From DASWIG01 sp965371445 (GTDB taxonomy: Bacteria; Acidobacteriota; Thermoanaerobaculia; Multivoradales; J023), in contig CBDUYN010000008.1 in the NCBI GenBank assembly GCA_965371445.1, forward strand, positions 55,034 to 119,033: a stretch of 64,000 nt of DNA, written 5' to 3'. Both the position numbers and the translations under genes were made by a program. Positions 1 through 11,800 of the stretch are shown here, piece after piece; the first letter of the stretch is position 1, and each line of letters opens with the position of its first letter. The notes beneath the pieces were generated by a model. The model was given only the letters and a program-made list of their open reading frames with translations, was not told the DNA's origin and ran no database searches.

Positions 1-2849
1 TGCCGGCACCATCGGCGTCGGCAGCTCCTCGAGGAGATGGGTACGGAGCTCGCCGGGATCGAGCCCGGCGGCTTCGTGGGCCTCGAAGTAGGCGACGAGC
101 CGCGGCTCACCGCTCTCGGCAGCTGGGACCACCACGGCGGCGCGCACCGCCGGGTGGCGCTCGATCGACGCCTCGATCTCGCCGAGCTCGATCCGGTGGC
201 CGCGGACCTTGACCTGATGGTCGAGGCGTCCGAGGAAAACGAGGCGTCCGTCGGCTAGCCGGACGCCGAGGTCGCCGCTCAGGTAGAGGCGCTCGCCGTC
301 GCCCCAGGGGGTTGGAACGAAGGCTGCCGCCGTCCGCCGCGGATCGTGGACGTAGCCGCGTCCGACGCCCAGGCCGGCTATCGTGATCTCCCCCGGTACG
401 CCGGCCGGTACGAGCATCCCCCGCCGGTCGAGGAGATGGAGCCGCAGGCCCGTGACAGGCCGTCCGATCGGCACCGAATATCTCGCCGCCAGATCGTTCA
501 CCGAGCGGTGGACGCCCAGGCAGACATCGTCGGTGCACTCGCAGGGACCGTAGGCGTTGATCAGAGGGATTTGCGGATACGCCTCAAGCCACGCGCGGGC
601 GAGCTCCGGCGGCAACGCTTCGCCCGTCGGGATGAGCCAGCGCAGCTCCTGAAGCCGCGGACGCTCGGCGCGGCGGCCCACTTCGGCGAGGAGGAGCCGT
701 AGGAGCGGTGGCACGATCTCCAGGACGCTTACGCCGGTCTTCTCGATTCGGTAAAGGAGCCGGCTCGCGTCCTCGGCCGTCGCCGGTTCGACGATTTCCA
801 CCGTGGCTCCCGCGGCCAGCGGTGCGAGGAGCTGCCAGACCGAGATGTCAAAGCATTGCGAAGCCGTCTGGGCGACGGCGTCCGAGGGGCCGAGGCCGAG
901 GTCGCGGACCTTGGAGCGGAGGTGGTTCGCAAGGCCGCCGTGGGTGAGCAGTGCCCCCTTCGGGGTGCCGGTCGAGCCCGAGGTGAAGAGGACGTAAGCG
1001 AGTTGGTCGGCGTGGCGGCGGCGGAGGACGGGCTCGTTTCCACTTACGGAGTGGGACCTCGTGGGCTTCTCAAGCAGGAAGATCGCAGGCTGCGCGTCCT
1101 GGGACGCATCGAGAGCCAGGTCCTGGAGGTCCGGCGAGGTCAGGACGAGGGTGGCTCGGGCCTCTTCGAGAGCACGGCCGAGGCGGCGTGCCGGGTGCTG
1201 CGGATCGAGGGGCATGTAGGCGCCGCCCGCCATGAAAGTCGCCAGGACCGCGACCAGGAAGCCACAGTCGCGCTCCGCAAGGAGGGCGACGACGCTTTCG
1301 TTGCCGATACCGGCGGCATCCAGGAGCCGGGAGAGGTGGCCGGCGGCGGCGGCGAGCTCTGTGTAGCTCAAAGAGGTCGCCGCGTCGCGTACCGCGACGG
1401 CGTCGGGAGCCCGCCGGACCTGGGCCAGGAAGAGGTCGACGACGTCGGTTTCCGGCGCCTCGGCCTCGGTGGTGTCGTTCCACTCCACGAGGAGCTGGTG
1501 GCGCTCGGCGGCGCGCAGGATCGCGAGATCCGAGAGACGCCTGTCGGGATGGGCGGCCGCGTCGGCAAGCAGCGTCGTAAGGTGGCTTTCGAGGCGCCCG
1601 GCGCGCGTCGCGTCGAAAAGATCGCGGGCGTAGACCAACTCGCCGTAAAGGACCCCGCCGTCCTCCGTCCAGGTGAGGTCGAGGTCAAAAAGAGCCACGG
1701 TGGCGAGCGACTCCCACGGGCGAAGGCGAAGGCCCGGCAGTGACGGTGGCTCCCAGGGTGTGTTCTGAAGTGTCAGCATCACCTCGAAAAACGGATTGCG
1801 GTTGGCCTGGCGTTGCGGCCGTAGCTCCTCGACGAGGCGCTCGAAGGGTGCTTCCTGGTGGACAAAAGCCCCGAGGGCGGTGTCGCGGACCCGGGCCAGG
1901 AGCTCGCGAAAGCCGGGATCGCCTCCCAGGTCGCTGCGCAGCACGAGCGTGTTGACGAAAAAACCGATCATCGTTTCGAGCTCCGGCCGGTCGCGCTGGG
2001 CGACGGGCGTTCCCACGGCCACGTCGTCCTGGCCGGTGAGGCGTTGCAGCAGGGCCTTCCAGGCCGCGCAAAGCACCATGTAGAGCGTGGCGGCGTGACC
2101 GCGGGCGAGCGCTTGGAGCGCCGCGGTCGTCTCCGCCGGCAGGACGAAGCAGCGCACGCCGCCTCGGTACGATCGGATCGCCGGTCGCGGCCGGTCCGCG
2201 GGCAGCTCGAGATCCGCCGTCCCCTGGAGCTGGGTGCGCCAGTAGTCGAGGAGCTCTTCGAGGTAGGGACCTCGAATCCGTTCCCTTTGGGCGATGGCGA
2301 AATCGGCGTATTGGAGACGCGGCTCGGCGAGCGGCGACGGACGACCTTGCAGCGCTGCCTGGTAGAGCGCCGCGAGCTCGCGATGAAAGATGGCCAGCGA
2401 CCAGCCGTCGGAGACGATGTGGTGAGTCTTCGTGAAGAGGACGTGCCGGTCCCTGCCGAGGCGCACGAGGAGCGCACGCAGGAGCGGTCCTGTCTCCAGG
2501 TCGAAGGGTCTCGCGGTCTCGCGGGCCACGAGGCCGCGGGCCGCGCGGCGGCGTCCGTGGGGCAAGGCGGAGAGGTCGACCTCGGGTAGGACGAGCTCGA
2601 CCTCGGTCGTGATCTCCTGGCGGGGGCTCCCGCCGGTCTCTGGAAAGGTCGTCCGCAGGCTCTCGTGACGGCGCACGACCTCGCGCAGGCCCGCTTCGAG
2701 GGCCGCTCGCTCGAGCCGGCCCATAAGCTCCCAGGCGGCGGGCAGGTGATAGGCGCCGCTGCCGGGATAGAAACGGTCGATCCACCAGAGACGCTGCTGG
2801 GCAAAGGAGAGCGGCAGCTCTCGGTCGCGCGGAGCGCCTTCTAGCACTG
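1..2849 (-). other. NRPS module 5 (incomplete): C-A
   Basis: Residues about 5300-6249. The C domain shows PLSFAQQRLWW and HHIVSDGWS near 5442. The A domain runs from about 5740, with LFTSGSTGTPKG near 5921, QCFDISVWQ, NAYGPCECTDD and KVRGHRIELGE near 6180. The window ends at LPTPMVPA, just before the A10 lysine, so the carrier domain lies outside. The code read by eye is D-I-W-E-I-T-A-D-D-plus the unseen Lys; I do not assign a substrate. Confidence 0.85.
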
Positions 2850-5800
2850 CCGCTTTTTCGCCATGGCTCCGGGCGTCCATGACCTCGCGGGCCAGGGCCG
2901 CGACGGTAGGGGCTGCAAAAAAACGCCTCAGGTCGAGCTCCACACCCAGGTCGCGGCGCAACCGCGAGACGACCTGAGCGGCATGCAGCGAGTGGCCGCC
3001 GAGGTCAAAAAAGCTCTGGTCCCGAGCCACGGCAGGAAGGTCCAGGACCTGGCACCAGGTTCCCGCGACGACTTCCTCGATCGGGCTTGCCGGCGCGCTT
3101 CCGGGTGTGGCGGCCCCGCTTGGGGGACCTGGCAGGGGCAGGTGTGCGAGCGCCTCGCGGTCGGCCTTGCCGCCAGGTGTTCTCGGGAGCTCGTCGAGGG
3201 GCACGAAGTGTGCCGGCACCATGAACTCGGGAAGCCGGCGCCGGGCGTGGCGGCGCACGTCGTCGACGAAGGACCGAGCTTGCCACCACCTCGCTGGCCG
3301 CTCGGCCCGCCGGCCGTCGTTCTCGCCGGGCCGGCGCGCGTAGAGGTTGACGAAGCCGGTGCCGGCGAGCATCTCGGAGCGCTCCGTCGACACCTCGTAG
3401 CCATGCCCGCGGAGCAGGCCGGCCATGGCGTCGAGCCGTCCCTCGCCCTCGTCGACCTCCACGACAAGCTGACGAATCTTCGGCCAGTCGTCCTCGGCGA
3501 TGCCGGCGAGGACTTCGGCCTCCGAGCCCTCGGCGTCGACCTTCAAAAGATCGATTCTTTCGACGGCGGCTTCACCGATCACTTCCGAAAGCGTCCGCAC
3601 CTGGCAGCGGAGGCGCTCACTGCGAAGCCGCTCGTCGAGGAGCTCGTCGAGCGCCACCTCGTCGTCGAGCTGGCCGCTACGCCTCAGAAAGCCCTCGACC
3701 GTGCGGCGGACGCCGTCGTCGTCACGAGAGCGTCCGGAGAGGATCGAGGCGTGGGGATAGTAGTCGACCTCCATCGTGCCGGCCTGCCCGCCCAGGGCAC
3801 ACTCGTAGAGCCGGGCGCCGTCGAGGCCCCAGAGACGCACGTTGCGGCGCAAGAGCTCGAAGACCGCGGGCACCGGCTCGAAAACGTAGAGGGCGACGTC
3901 GCCGACCTCGCGGGCTACGAAAAGACTGAAGAGACCGATGTTGGCGCCGACGTCGAAGACCCGGTCGCCGGGGTGCAGGACGAGGCCGCCGCGCAGATAG
4001 GATCGCTCCCGGAAGATCTCGTGGTAGAGGAGATCGGTCTCGCTCCGGCTGCGATGAAAAAGCGCGACGCCGTCGTCGAGGCGGTGGAGCGATGCGGCCT
4101 CTTGCTCGTCGAGCGCGATCAGGCGCCGGACGCCCAACGCGTGGCGCGAGTCGGGGACGAGGAAGGCGAGGAGCCGCCGGTCGCCGACACCGAAGTCGCG
4201 CGAGACGACGGCGGCACGGGCGACGCCCGGGTGCTCGGCGAGGACGGCTTCGACCTCGCCCGGCTCGACCCGATAGCCGCGCACCTTGACCTGGTCGTCG
4301 GCGCGGCCCAGGAAGCGAAGCTCACCGCCGGCGTCACGGCGGAAGCGGTCGCCGGTTCGGTAGAGGCGCGATCCGCTCTCGCCAAAAGGATCGGGGAGGA
4401 ACCTCTCGGCGGTGCGCGCGGGCTCGTCGAGGTAGCCACGGGCGAGGCCTTCGCCGGCCACAAAGAGCTCGCCGGCGACGCCGGCCGGCAGAGGGGCCAG
4501 GCCGGCGTCGAGGACGTGGGCGGCGAGGTGCGGGAGGGGCCGTCCGACGACCGATCCGCCAGCGTCGTTCAAGCCCGCGGCGAGGCGCCGCGAGGTCACG
4601 TGGACCGTCGTTTCGGTGATGCCGTACATGTTGACGAGCACCGGCCGCTCCCGGCGGCGCCAAGCCGTGGCGGCCTCGAGGTCCACGGCCTCGCCGCCGA
4701 AGACGACGAGGCGCAGCGATGCGGGCGGGTCCGGCACCGCCCCCACGAGCTGTCGAAAGGCCGACGGCGTCTGGGAGAGGACCGTCACGGCGTGCTCCGT
4801 TAAGACGCGGTGCAGCTCTTCCGGCGAGCGGCTCGACGCTCGCGAGACGACGACAAGACGGCCACCGTGGAGCAACGCGCCCCAGATCTCCCAGACCGAG
4901 AAGTCGAAGGCGAAGGAGTGGACGAGCGTCCAGACGTCGTCCTCGCCGAAGCCGAAGAGGCCGCGGGTCGCCGCAAAAAGCCGGGTGACGTTGCGGTGGG
5001 TGAGGACCGCGGCTTTCGGCCGTCCGGTAGAGCCCGAGGTGTAGATCGCGTAGGCGGGGCTGTCGGGGTGGATCCGGATGCGTGGCGGCGCTTCTCTTTC
5101 CTCGGCAAGGCCTTCGGCGTCGAGCACGAGATGCACGACCTCGGGAGGTGCGCAAAGCCCGGCCGCCGCAGCGCTCACGAGGACCGTCAGGTTGGCGTCG
5201 CGGGTCGTCTGTTCCAGGTGCTCGCTGGGATAGGACGGATCGAGAGGGACGTAGGCGCCGCCGGCCTTGAGGACGGCGAGAAGAGCGATCACAAGGTCCG
5301 GGGAGCGCTCGAGCAGGAGGCCGACGCGGGCCTCGGGGCCGACGCCGAGACCGCGCAGGCGCTCGGCCAAGTGGTTGGCGCGCCGTTCCAACTGGCCGTA
5401 GGTCAACCGGGCGCCGTCCTCTCCCACGACGGCGATCGCTTCCCCGCGGCGTCGCCCCTCGGCGGCAAAGAGCTCGTGAAGCAGCTCGCCATCGCCGGCG
5501 ACGGCAGGGCTGGCGTTCCATTCGCAGAGCGCTTGGTGGCGTTCGGCTTTCGGCAGGATCTCCAGACGGGAGAGGCGCGTGGCGGGCTGTGCGGCGCCGT
5601 GCTCGACGAGGGTCGAGAGGCTCCGCGCCAGCCGCCGGAGCGTCGTCGCGTCGAAAAGGTCGCGGCGGCCGGCAAGGACCGCTCGCAGGCGCCCGGCGTC
5701 GCGCCAAAAGTAGACTTCGAGGTCGAAGCGGACGTGGACCGGCCACGCCCCGAGGTCGAAGTCGGTGACCGCGACTCCGGCGAGGCGTCTTAAGGGACGT

Positions 5801-8800
5801 GGGTTCTCGTCGCAGGTGAAGATCACCTCGAAGAGCGGATGGGTGGCGAGGTCGCGCCGGGGGTCGAGATCCTCGACCAGAAGCTCGAAGGGCATCTCCT
5901 GGTGGGCGAAAGCGCCCAGCACCGTCTTGCGGGCCTGGTCGAGGACCTCGTGGAAGGCCGGATCGGTTCCCGGACGGCCGCGCAGGACGAGCGTGTTGGT
6001 GAGCTGCCCCACCAGGGTTTCGAGGTCGTGTCGGTTTCGCTCCACGACCGGCGTCCCCAGGGCGAGGTCGCCTTGACCCGTCAGGCGGTAAAGCCAGGAC
6101 CAGAGGGCCGCTAAAAGCGTCATGAAAAGCGATGCCGAGCGCTCCCCTGCGAGGTTCGCAAGCCGGTCCGAGACCTCGGCCGGGAAGACGAGCTCGCACG
6201 CGCTCCCATGAGGCGAGCGTCGGGCCGGCCTCGGCCGGTCCGAGGGCAACCGCAACGCCGGGACCTTGTCGCCGAGCTGCGCCCGCCAGTAGGCGAGATG
6301 CTCCCGGAGGTGGTCCGCCGTGAGGCGTCGCCGCTGCCAGACGGCGAAGTCGGCGTATTGGATCGGCGGCTCCGCGAGCGGCGACGGCCGGCGTTGCCGA
6401 AAAGCGGCGTAAAGCTCGGCGAGCTCGCGGTAGAAGAGCGCTTCCGACCAGCCGTCGAAGACCAGGTGATGGGTCAGGACGAAGAGGACGTGCTCGCCCT
6501 CGCCGAGGACGAAGACGGCGATTCGCAAGAGCGTTTCGGTGGCCGGCTCGAAGGGACGCAGCACCTCGCGTCGTGCGGTGCGGCGCGCCTCGACGCCGCG
6601 CTTTGCGTAGGCGAGGCCCGTGAGGTCGATCTGCACGAACGGCGTCGTACCGGCGGGCTCGACGACCTGGCGGGGTCCTTCGCCGCGGTCGCCGCGGATC
6701 GTGGTGCGCAGCACCTCGTGGCGGCGGACGACTTCGCCGAGAGCGGCAAAGAGCGCCGGCGCGTCGAGGGGACCGAGCAGCCGTACGGCCAAAGGCAGGT
6801 TGTAGGCGGGGTTCTCGGGCTCCAGCGACTGGAGGAACCACAGCCGTTCCTGGGCAAAGGAAAGCGGTGCCTCGGCGTCCGGGTCCGCGCGGCGTTGGAT
6901 CGGCGGGTCGGCCGTCTCGGTGCCCGCCGCGAGCCGAGCTTCGATCGCCGCGGCGAGCTCGGCGACGGTCGGTTCTTCGAAGATCCGGCGTACGGCAAGC
7001 TCCACGTGAAAGATTTCCCGTACGCGCGAGACCACCTGAAGTGCCTTCAAGGAGTGGCCGCCGAGGGTAAAAAACGACGTATGAATCCCGATGTCGTCGC
7101 GGCCGAGGACCTGGTGAAAAATCCCGGCAAGGACGTCTTCGGCCGCGGTGCGTGGCAGGGCGTCGGGCGTCGCTTCCCTCGGACCTGGTAAAGGAAGCCG
7201 GGCGAGGGCCGTCCGGTCGACTTTGCGGTTGGCCGTCAAGGGCAGCTCGTCCACGGCGACGAGATGCGCCGGCACCATGTAGGAGGGCAGCCGCACAGCG
7301 AGGGCTTCTCGGAGCTCTTCCTCGGTGGGCGGCTCGCCGCGGGCGACGAAAAAGCCCACCAGCTCCGTTTCGGCGCTGTCGCCGTCGCCGCGCCGCGCGA
7401 CGACGGCCGCTTCGCGGACGCCGGGGTGTCCGGCGAGCACCGCTTCCACTTCCTCGGGTTCTACCCGGTAGCCGCGAACCTTGACCTGTTGATCGAAGCG
7501 GCCGAGGAATTGAAGGTTGCCGTCGTCCGTAAAGCGTGCCAGGTCGCCCGTGCGGTAGAGCCTTGCCCCTGGTTCCAAACCCCAGGGATCGGGAAGAAAG
7601 CGTTCCGCGGTCGACGCCGGCTGTCCAAGGTAGCCGCGTCCCGGCGCTTGTCCTCCTACAAGCAGCTCACCCACGGCGCCCGGACCTGCCAGCTCGAAAC
7701 CGCCGTCTCCTGCGAGATAGACCCGAACCCCTGCTATAGGACGTCCGATCAGTGGAGTAAAGTGGGGGTTCCGCGTCACCGAAACGTCGGCTGTTATGAC
7801 ATGCGTCTCCGACGGTCCATAATGGTTATGAAGGACGGCCTCCGGATGTTTCTCGAAAAACCTTTCCATCGCCGGCGTGACGTGAAGCTGTTCCCCGGTG
7901 GCGGCGACCAGCCGTAGCGCGAGGGGCTCGCCACCGCGGGCCAGGTGCTCCTCGGCGAGCCGCCCGAGGACGAGGACCGGCAACACCGCCTGTTCGATCT
8001 TGGCGCGCTTCAGATAGTCGTAGAGAGCCGGTACGTCACGCCGCAGCTCTTCGGAGACGACGTGAAGCGCGCCGCCCGTCGTCCAGGCCGAAAAAGCTTC
8101 CGTGAAGCTGGCGTCGAAGCCGAGGGAGGCGTAGCCGAGCGTCGACGCGCCGGCCTTGAGATGAGGTGCGAGCCAGGCGAGGAGGTGCTCGAGGGTCCGG
8201 TGGGGCACCACGACGCCCTTTGGACGTCCGGTCGATCCCGAGGTAAAGACGACGTAGGCGTCGTCGTCCCGGCCGGGCCGCGGTCGGCCGGGCCGCGGTC
8301 GGCCGGGCCGCGGTCGGCCGGGACGCGGCAGCCGGGACGCCGCGGGGACGCTCGCATCGTCGAAGGCGACGAGGCTGGCCTCGGTACCCGCCGTCCACTC
8401 CTCGACTCGGTGCCAGAGCGACGCCTGGGTCAGAACGAGCCCCGCGCCGTCGCCGAAGACGCTCGCTGCCATGTCGGCGAGGCGGGCGTCGGGGTGGCCG
8501 GGATCGAAGGGCACGCAGGCGGCGCCGGAGCGAAGGATCGCCAGGACGCCGAGCGCCATCTCCAACGAACGTTCGACGGCAAGGCCCACGAACGTTCCGC
8601 GCCCGGCGCCGTGGGCGGCCAGCTGACGAGCCAGGCAGAGCGAGCGTTCCCCGAGCTGACCGTAGCTCAGCCGCTTTCCGCCGCAGACGACCGCCGTCGC
8701 CTCCGGTGCTCGGGTGGCGCGGGCTTCGAAAGCGTCGAGGAGCGTGGCCGGCGCCAGGACCGCCGTGTCGTTCCACTCGACGAGGGCCTGGTGGCGCTCG

Positions 8801-11800
8801 GCCCGGCCGAGGAGCGGGAGCTCACCGAGCCGGCGCTCGCAATGCAGTGCTTCGAGGACCATGGCGAGCCGGCGCAGGAGACGCGTCACGGCCGAGCCCG
8901 AAAGGCGGACCGGATCGTAGAGGGCAAAAAAGGCGAGACCCCGCGGGCCGGGCGACGCGACCACCGTCAGGGGATAGCCCGTATGGCTGAAAGACGACTC
9001 GTCGGTCCGCGCCAGGAGGTCGCGCCCCGCGCCCTCCGGGAAGCTCTCGAAGACCAGGATGCTCTCGAAAAGCGGCCGTGGCGCCGGGACGTCGCTCCAC
9101 TCGCGGATCTGAACCAGCGGGCTCGATTCGTGCTCCCGTGCCGCCGTCTGCTCGCGCTGGAGGAGGTGAAGGAAGGCCGTGGTGTCCGCGTGCCAGTCGA
9201 GGAGGCAGCGTACCGGCAGGGTGTTGACGAAACACCCCACCGTCCGCTCGACGCCCATAAGCTCCGGCGGACGCCCGGCCACGGTGGCGCCGAAGACGAC
9301 GTCGCGGAGCCCCGCGTGGCGTCCGAGGACGACGGCCCAGGCCCCCTGGACCAAGGTGTTCGTCGTCAGCTCGTGCCGGCGGGCGAAGCCGGTGAGCGCC
9401 TCGCTCGTCGGGGCGTCGAGCCGGTGGACGGCTTGCCGTGGCTCCTGGCCGGCTCCGTTGCCGCGATCTCCCGGCAGAGGTGTCGGAGCGGTGAAGCCCT
9501 CCAGGGTACGGCGCCAGTAGCCCTCGGCCGCCGCCCGGTCGCGCTCGCCCAGCCAGGCGATGAAATCGCGGTAGGGCCGCGCGGCAGGCAGCTCGGGACG
9601 ACGGCCCCTGCGTTCCGCTTCGTAGATCCGCACCAGCTCCTCGAAGACGAGGGCGGTCGACCAGCCGTCTTTCAGGAGGTGGTGACAGGTCCAGACAAGG
9701 CGCGGTGGGCCGTCGCGGTGCAGCAATGTGAGGCGCATCACCGGTGCCGTCGACGGATCGAGGCCGCGGCGGCGGTCGGCGGCGAGGAAGGCGTCGAGTT
9801 CCTCTTCCGGGCCGAGCCGGCGCTCCTCCCACGGCAGCTCCACCCGGCGATAGACCACCTGGACGAGAGGACCCCGGCTGGGAAAGGCCGTGCGAAAGAC
9901 CGCGTGCCGCTCGACGATCCGCGCCCAGGCGCGGCGCAGGGCCGCGACGTCTGTGCCGCCGTCGAGATCCCAGCTCACCTGCTCGACGTAGACCGGCGAC
10001 TCCGGGGCCAGCCGGGCGTGGAAGAGCATGCCCTCCTGCATGGGCGAGAGAGGGTAGAGGTCCTCGACGGCACCGGGCGCTCCTTCGGAGACGGCGGCAA
10101 GTTGCTCCAGGTCGAGCTCGGCGAGGGGGAAGTCCGAGGGCGAGAGGGCCCCGGCCCCCGGCGTCCGGCAATGGTCGATCAGCCGGCGCAGCTCGTCGAG
10201 GTACGACGCGGCGAGACCCTCGACGGTGGCGCGATGGTGGCGGGCGCGGCTGAAGGTCCACTCGAGCTTCAGGCGTCCCTCGACGAGGCCGGCATCGATC
10301 TCCAGGAGGTGAGTCCGCGCGCCGCGCCGGGTGGTCGACTCCCGCTCCGCCAGGGTGCGGAAAAGCGAGGCCTCGGGCAAGGGCTCGGTCAGGGCTCCCT
10401 GGTAGTTGAACCTCACCTCGGGCTTCGCCACGGCGGCGAGACGCTCGGCGGCCTCGCCGTCGAGGTAGCGCAGGAGGCCGTAGCCGGCACCGCGCCGGGG
10501 GATCCGGCGAAGCGTCTCCTTGACCGCGACGAGAGCCTCGCCCGACGCTTCCCGCAGGTCGAGGACGACGGGATAGGTCGTGCTGAGCCAGCCCACCGTG
10601 CGCGAGACGTCGGCGCCCGCGACCAGGTCTTCGCGGCCGTGGCCTTCGAGCTCGAGGGCGAGCTCGTCCGCGTCGCTCCAGCGTCCGAGAGAGCGGACGA
10701 GAGCCGTCAGGAGCAGGTCCTCGACGTGAGTGCGGTAGGCGCCGTGGACGTCGCGCAGGAGATGAGCGGTCACGTCGCTGTCGAGCTCGACGACGACGCT
10801 GTCGGCCGAGGCGAGGTCGTCCGTGCCGGCCCTCGTGTCGACGGCAAGCCGCGTGGCCGTCGTCTGGTGCTCCCAGAAGTCGAGCTCGCCGCGGGTCCGC
10901 TCAGAACGCGACTCCAGGGCGAGCCCCGCGGCCCAGTCGCGAAACGGCGTCGTCTTCTTGGGCAGCGAAACCGGACGCCCCTCCACGAGATCGGCGTAGG
11001 CACGTTCCAGGTCCTCGAAGAGAAGCGGCCAGGAGACGCCGTCGAGGAGCAGATGGTGAACGACGAGCAACAGCTCCTGGGGATTGGATCCGCGCTCGAA
11101 GAGGACCAGGCGGACGAGAGGTCCGGCTTCGAGGTCGAGGCTTGCCTCGACGCGTTCCATGACGCGGTCGCGGTCTGCGTCGCCAGCGCGCGAGAGGTCG
11201 ACGCGATGGAAAGGGACGTCGTCCTCGGGTGCGGTGTGCCACTGCCTCCAGGTTTCTTCATTCTGTGCAAAGCGCAGGCGCAGCGCGTCGTGGTGACGCA
11301 ACAGCTCGGCGAAGGCCCGCTCCAGGACGCCGGGCACGAGCGGACGCCGCGCTTCCAGATGCGCTGACCAGTTGTAATGCCACGGCTCTTCGAGCCGTCG
11401 CTCGAAGAAGCGGTGCTGGATCGGCGTGAGCGGCGCCGGACCCGTCACCGGGCCCTGGGGCACCGGAGGCCGTTCGTCGGCGCGTCCGGCGACGGCCGTG
11501 GCGAGCTCCGCGACCGTCCGGTGCTCGAAGACGTCGCGGGGTGTCAGCAGCAGGTGCCGCTCGTGGGCGCGCGCGACGATCCTCAAGCTCAGGATCGAGT
11601 CGCCTCCGAGGTCAAAAAAGCTGTCGTGGATGCCGACGCGCTCCACACCTAGCACGTCGCCCCAGATCTCGGCGAGGGCGCCCTCGACGTCGTCGCGCGG
11701 CGCGGCGAAGGCCTCGCCAAGCTCGTCGCGGACGGCTTCCGGCGCCGGCAGGGCGGCGCGGTCGATCTTGCCCGAGGCGAGCAGCGGCAGCTCGTCAAGG

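Noticed and set aside
7945..11367. A 1140-codon plus-strand open frame, and similar long ones at 2863-4803 and 15343-18819
   Set aside because: They lie antisense to the NRPS and encode Arg/Gly/Ala-rich sequence without domains. They arise from third-position GC bias; the NRPS frame carries every conserved motif.
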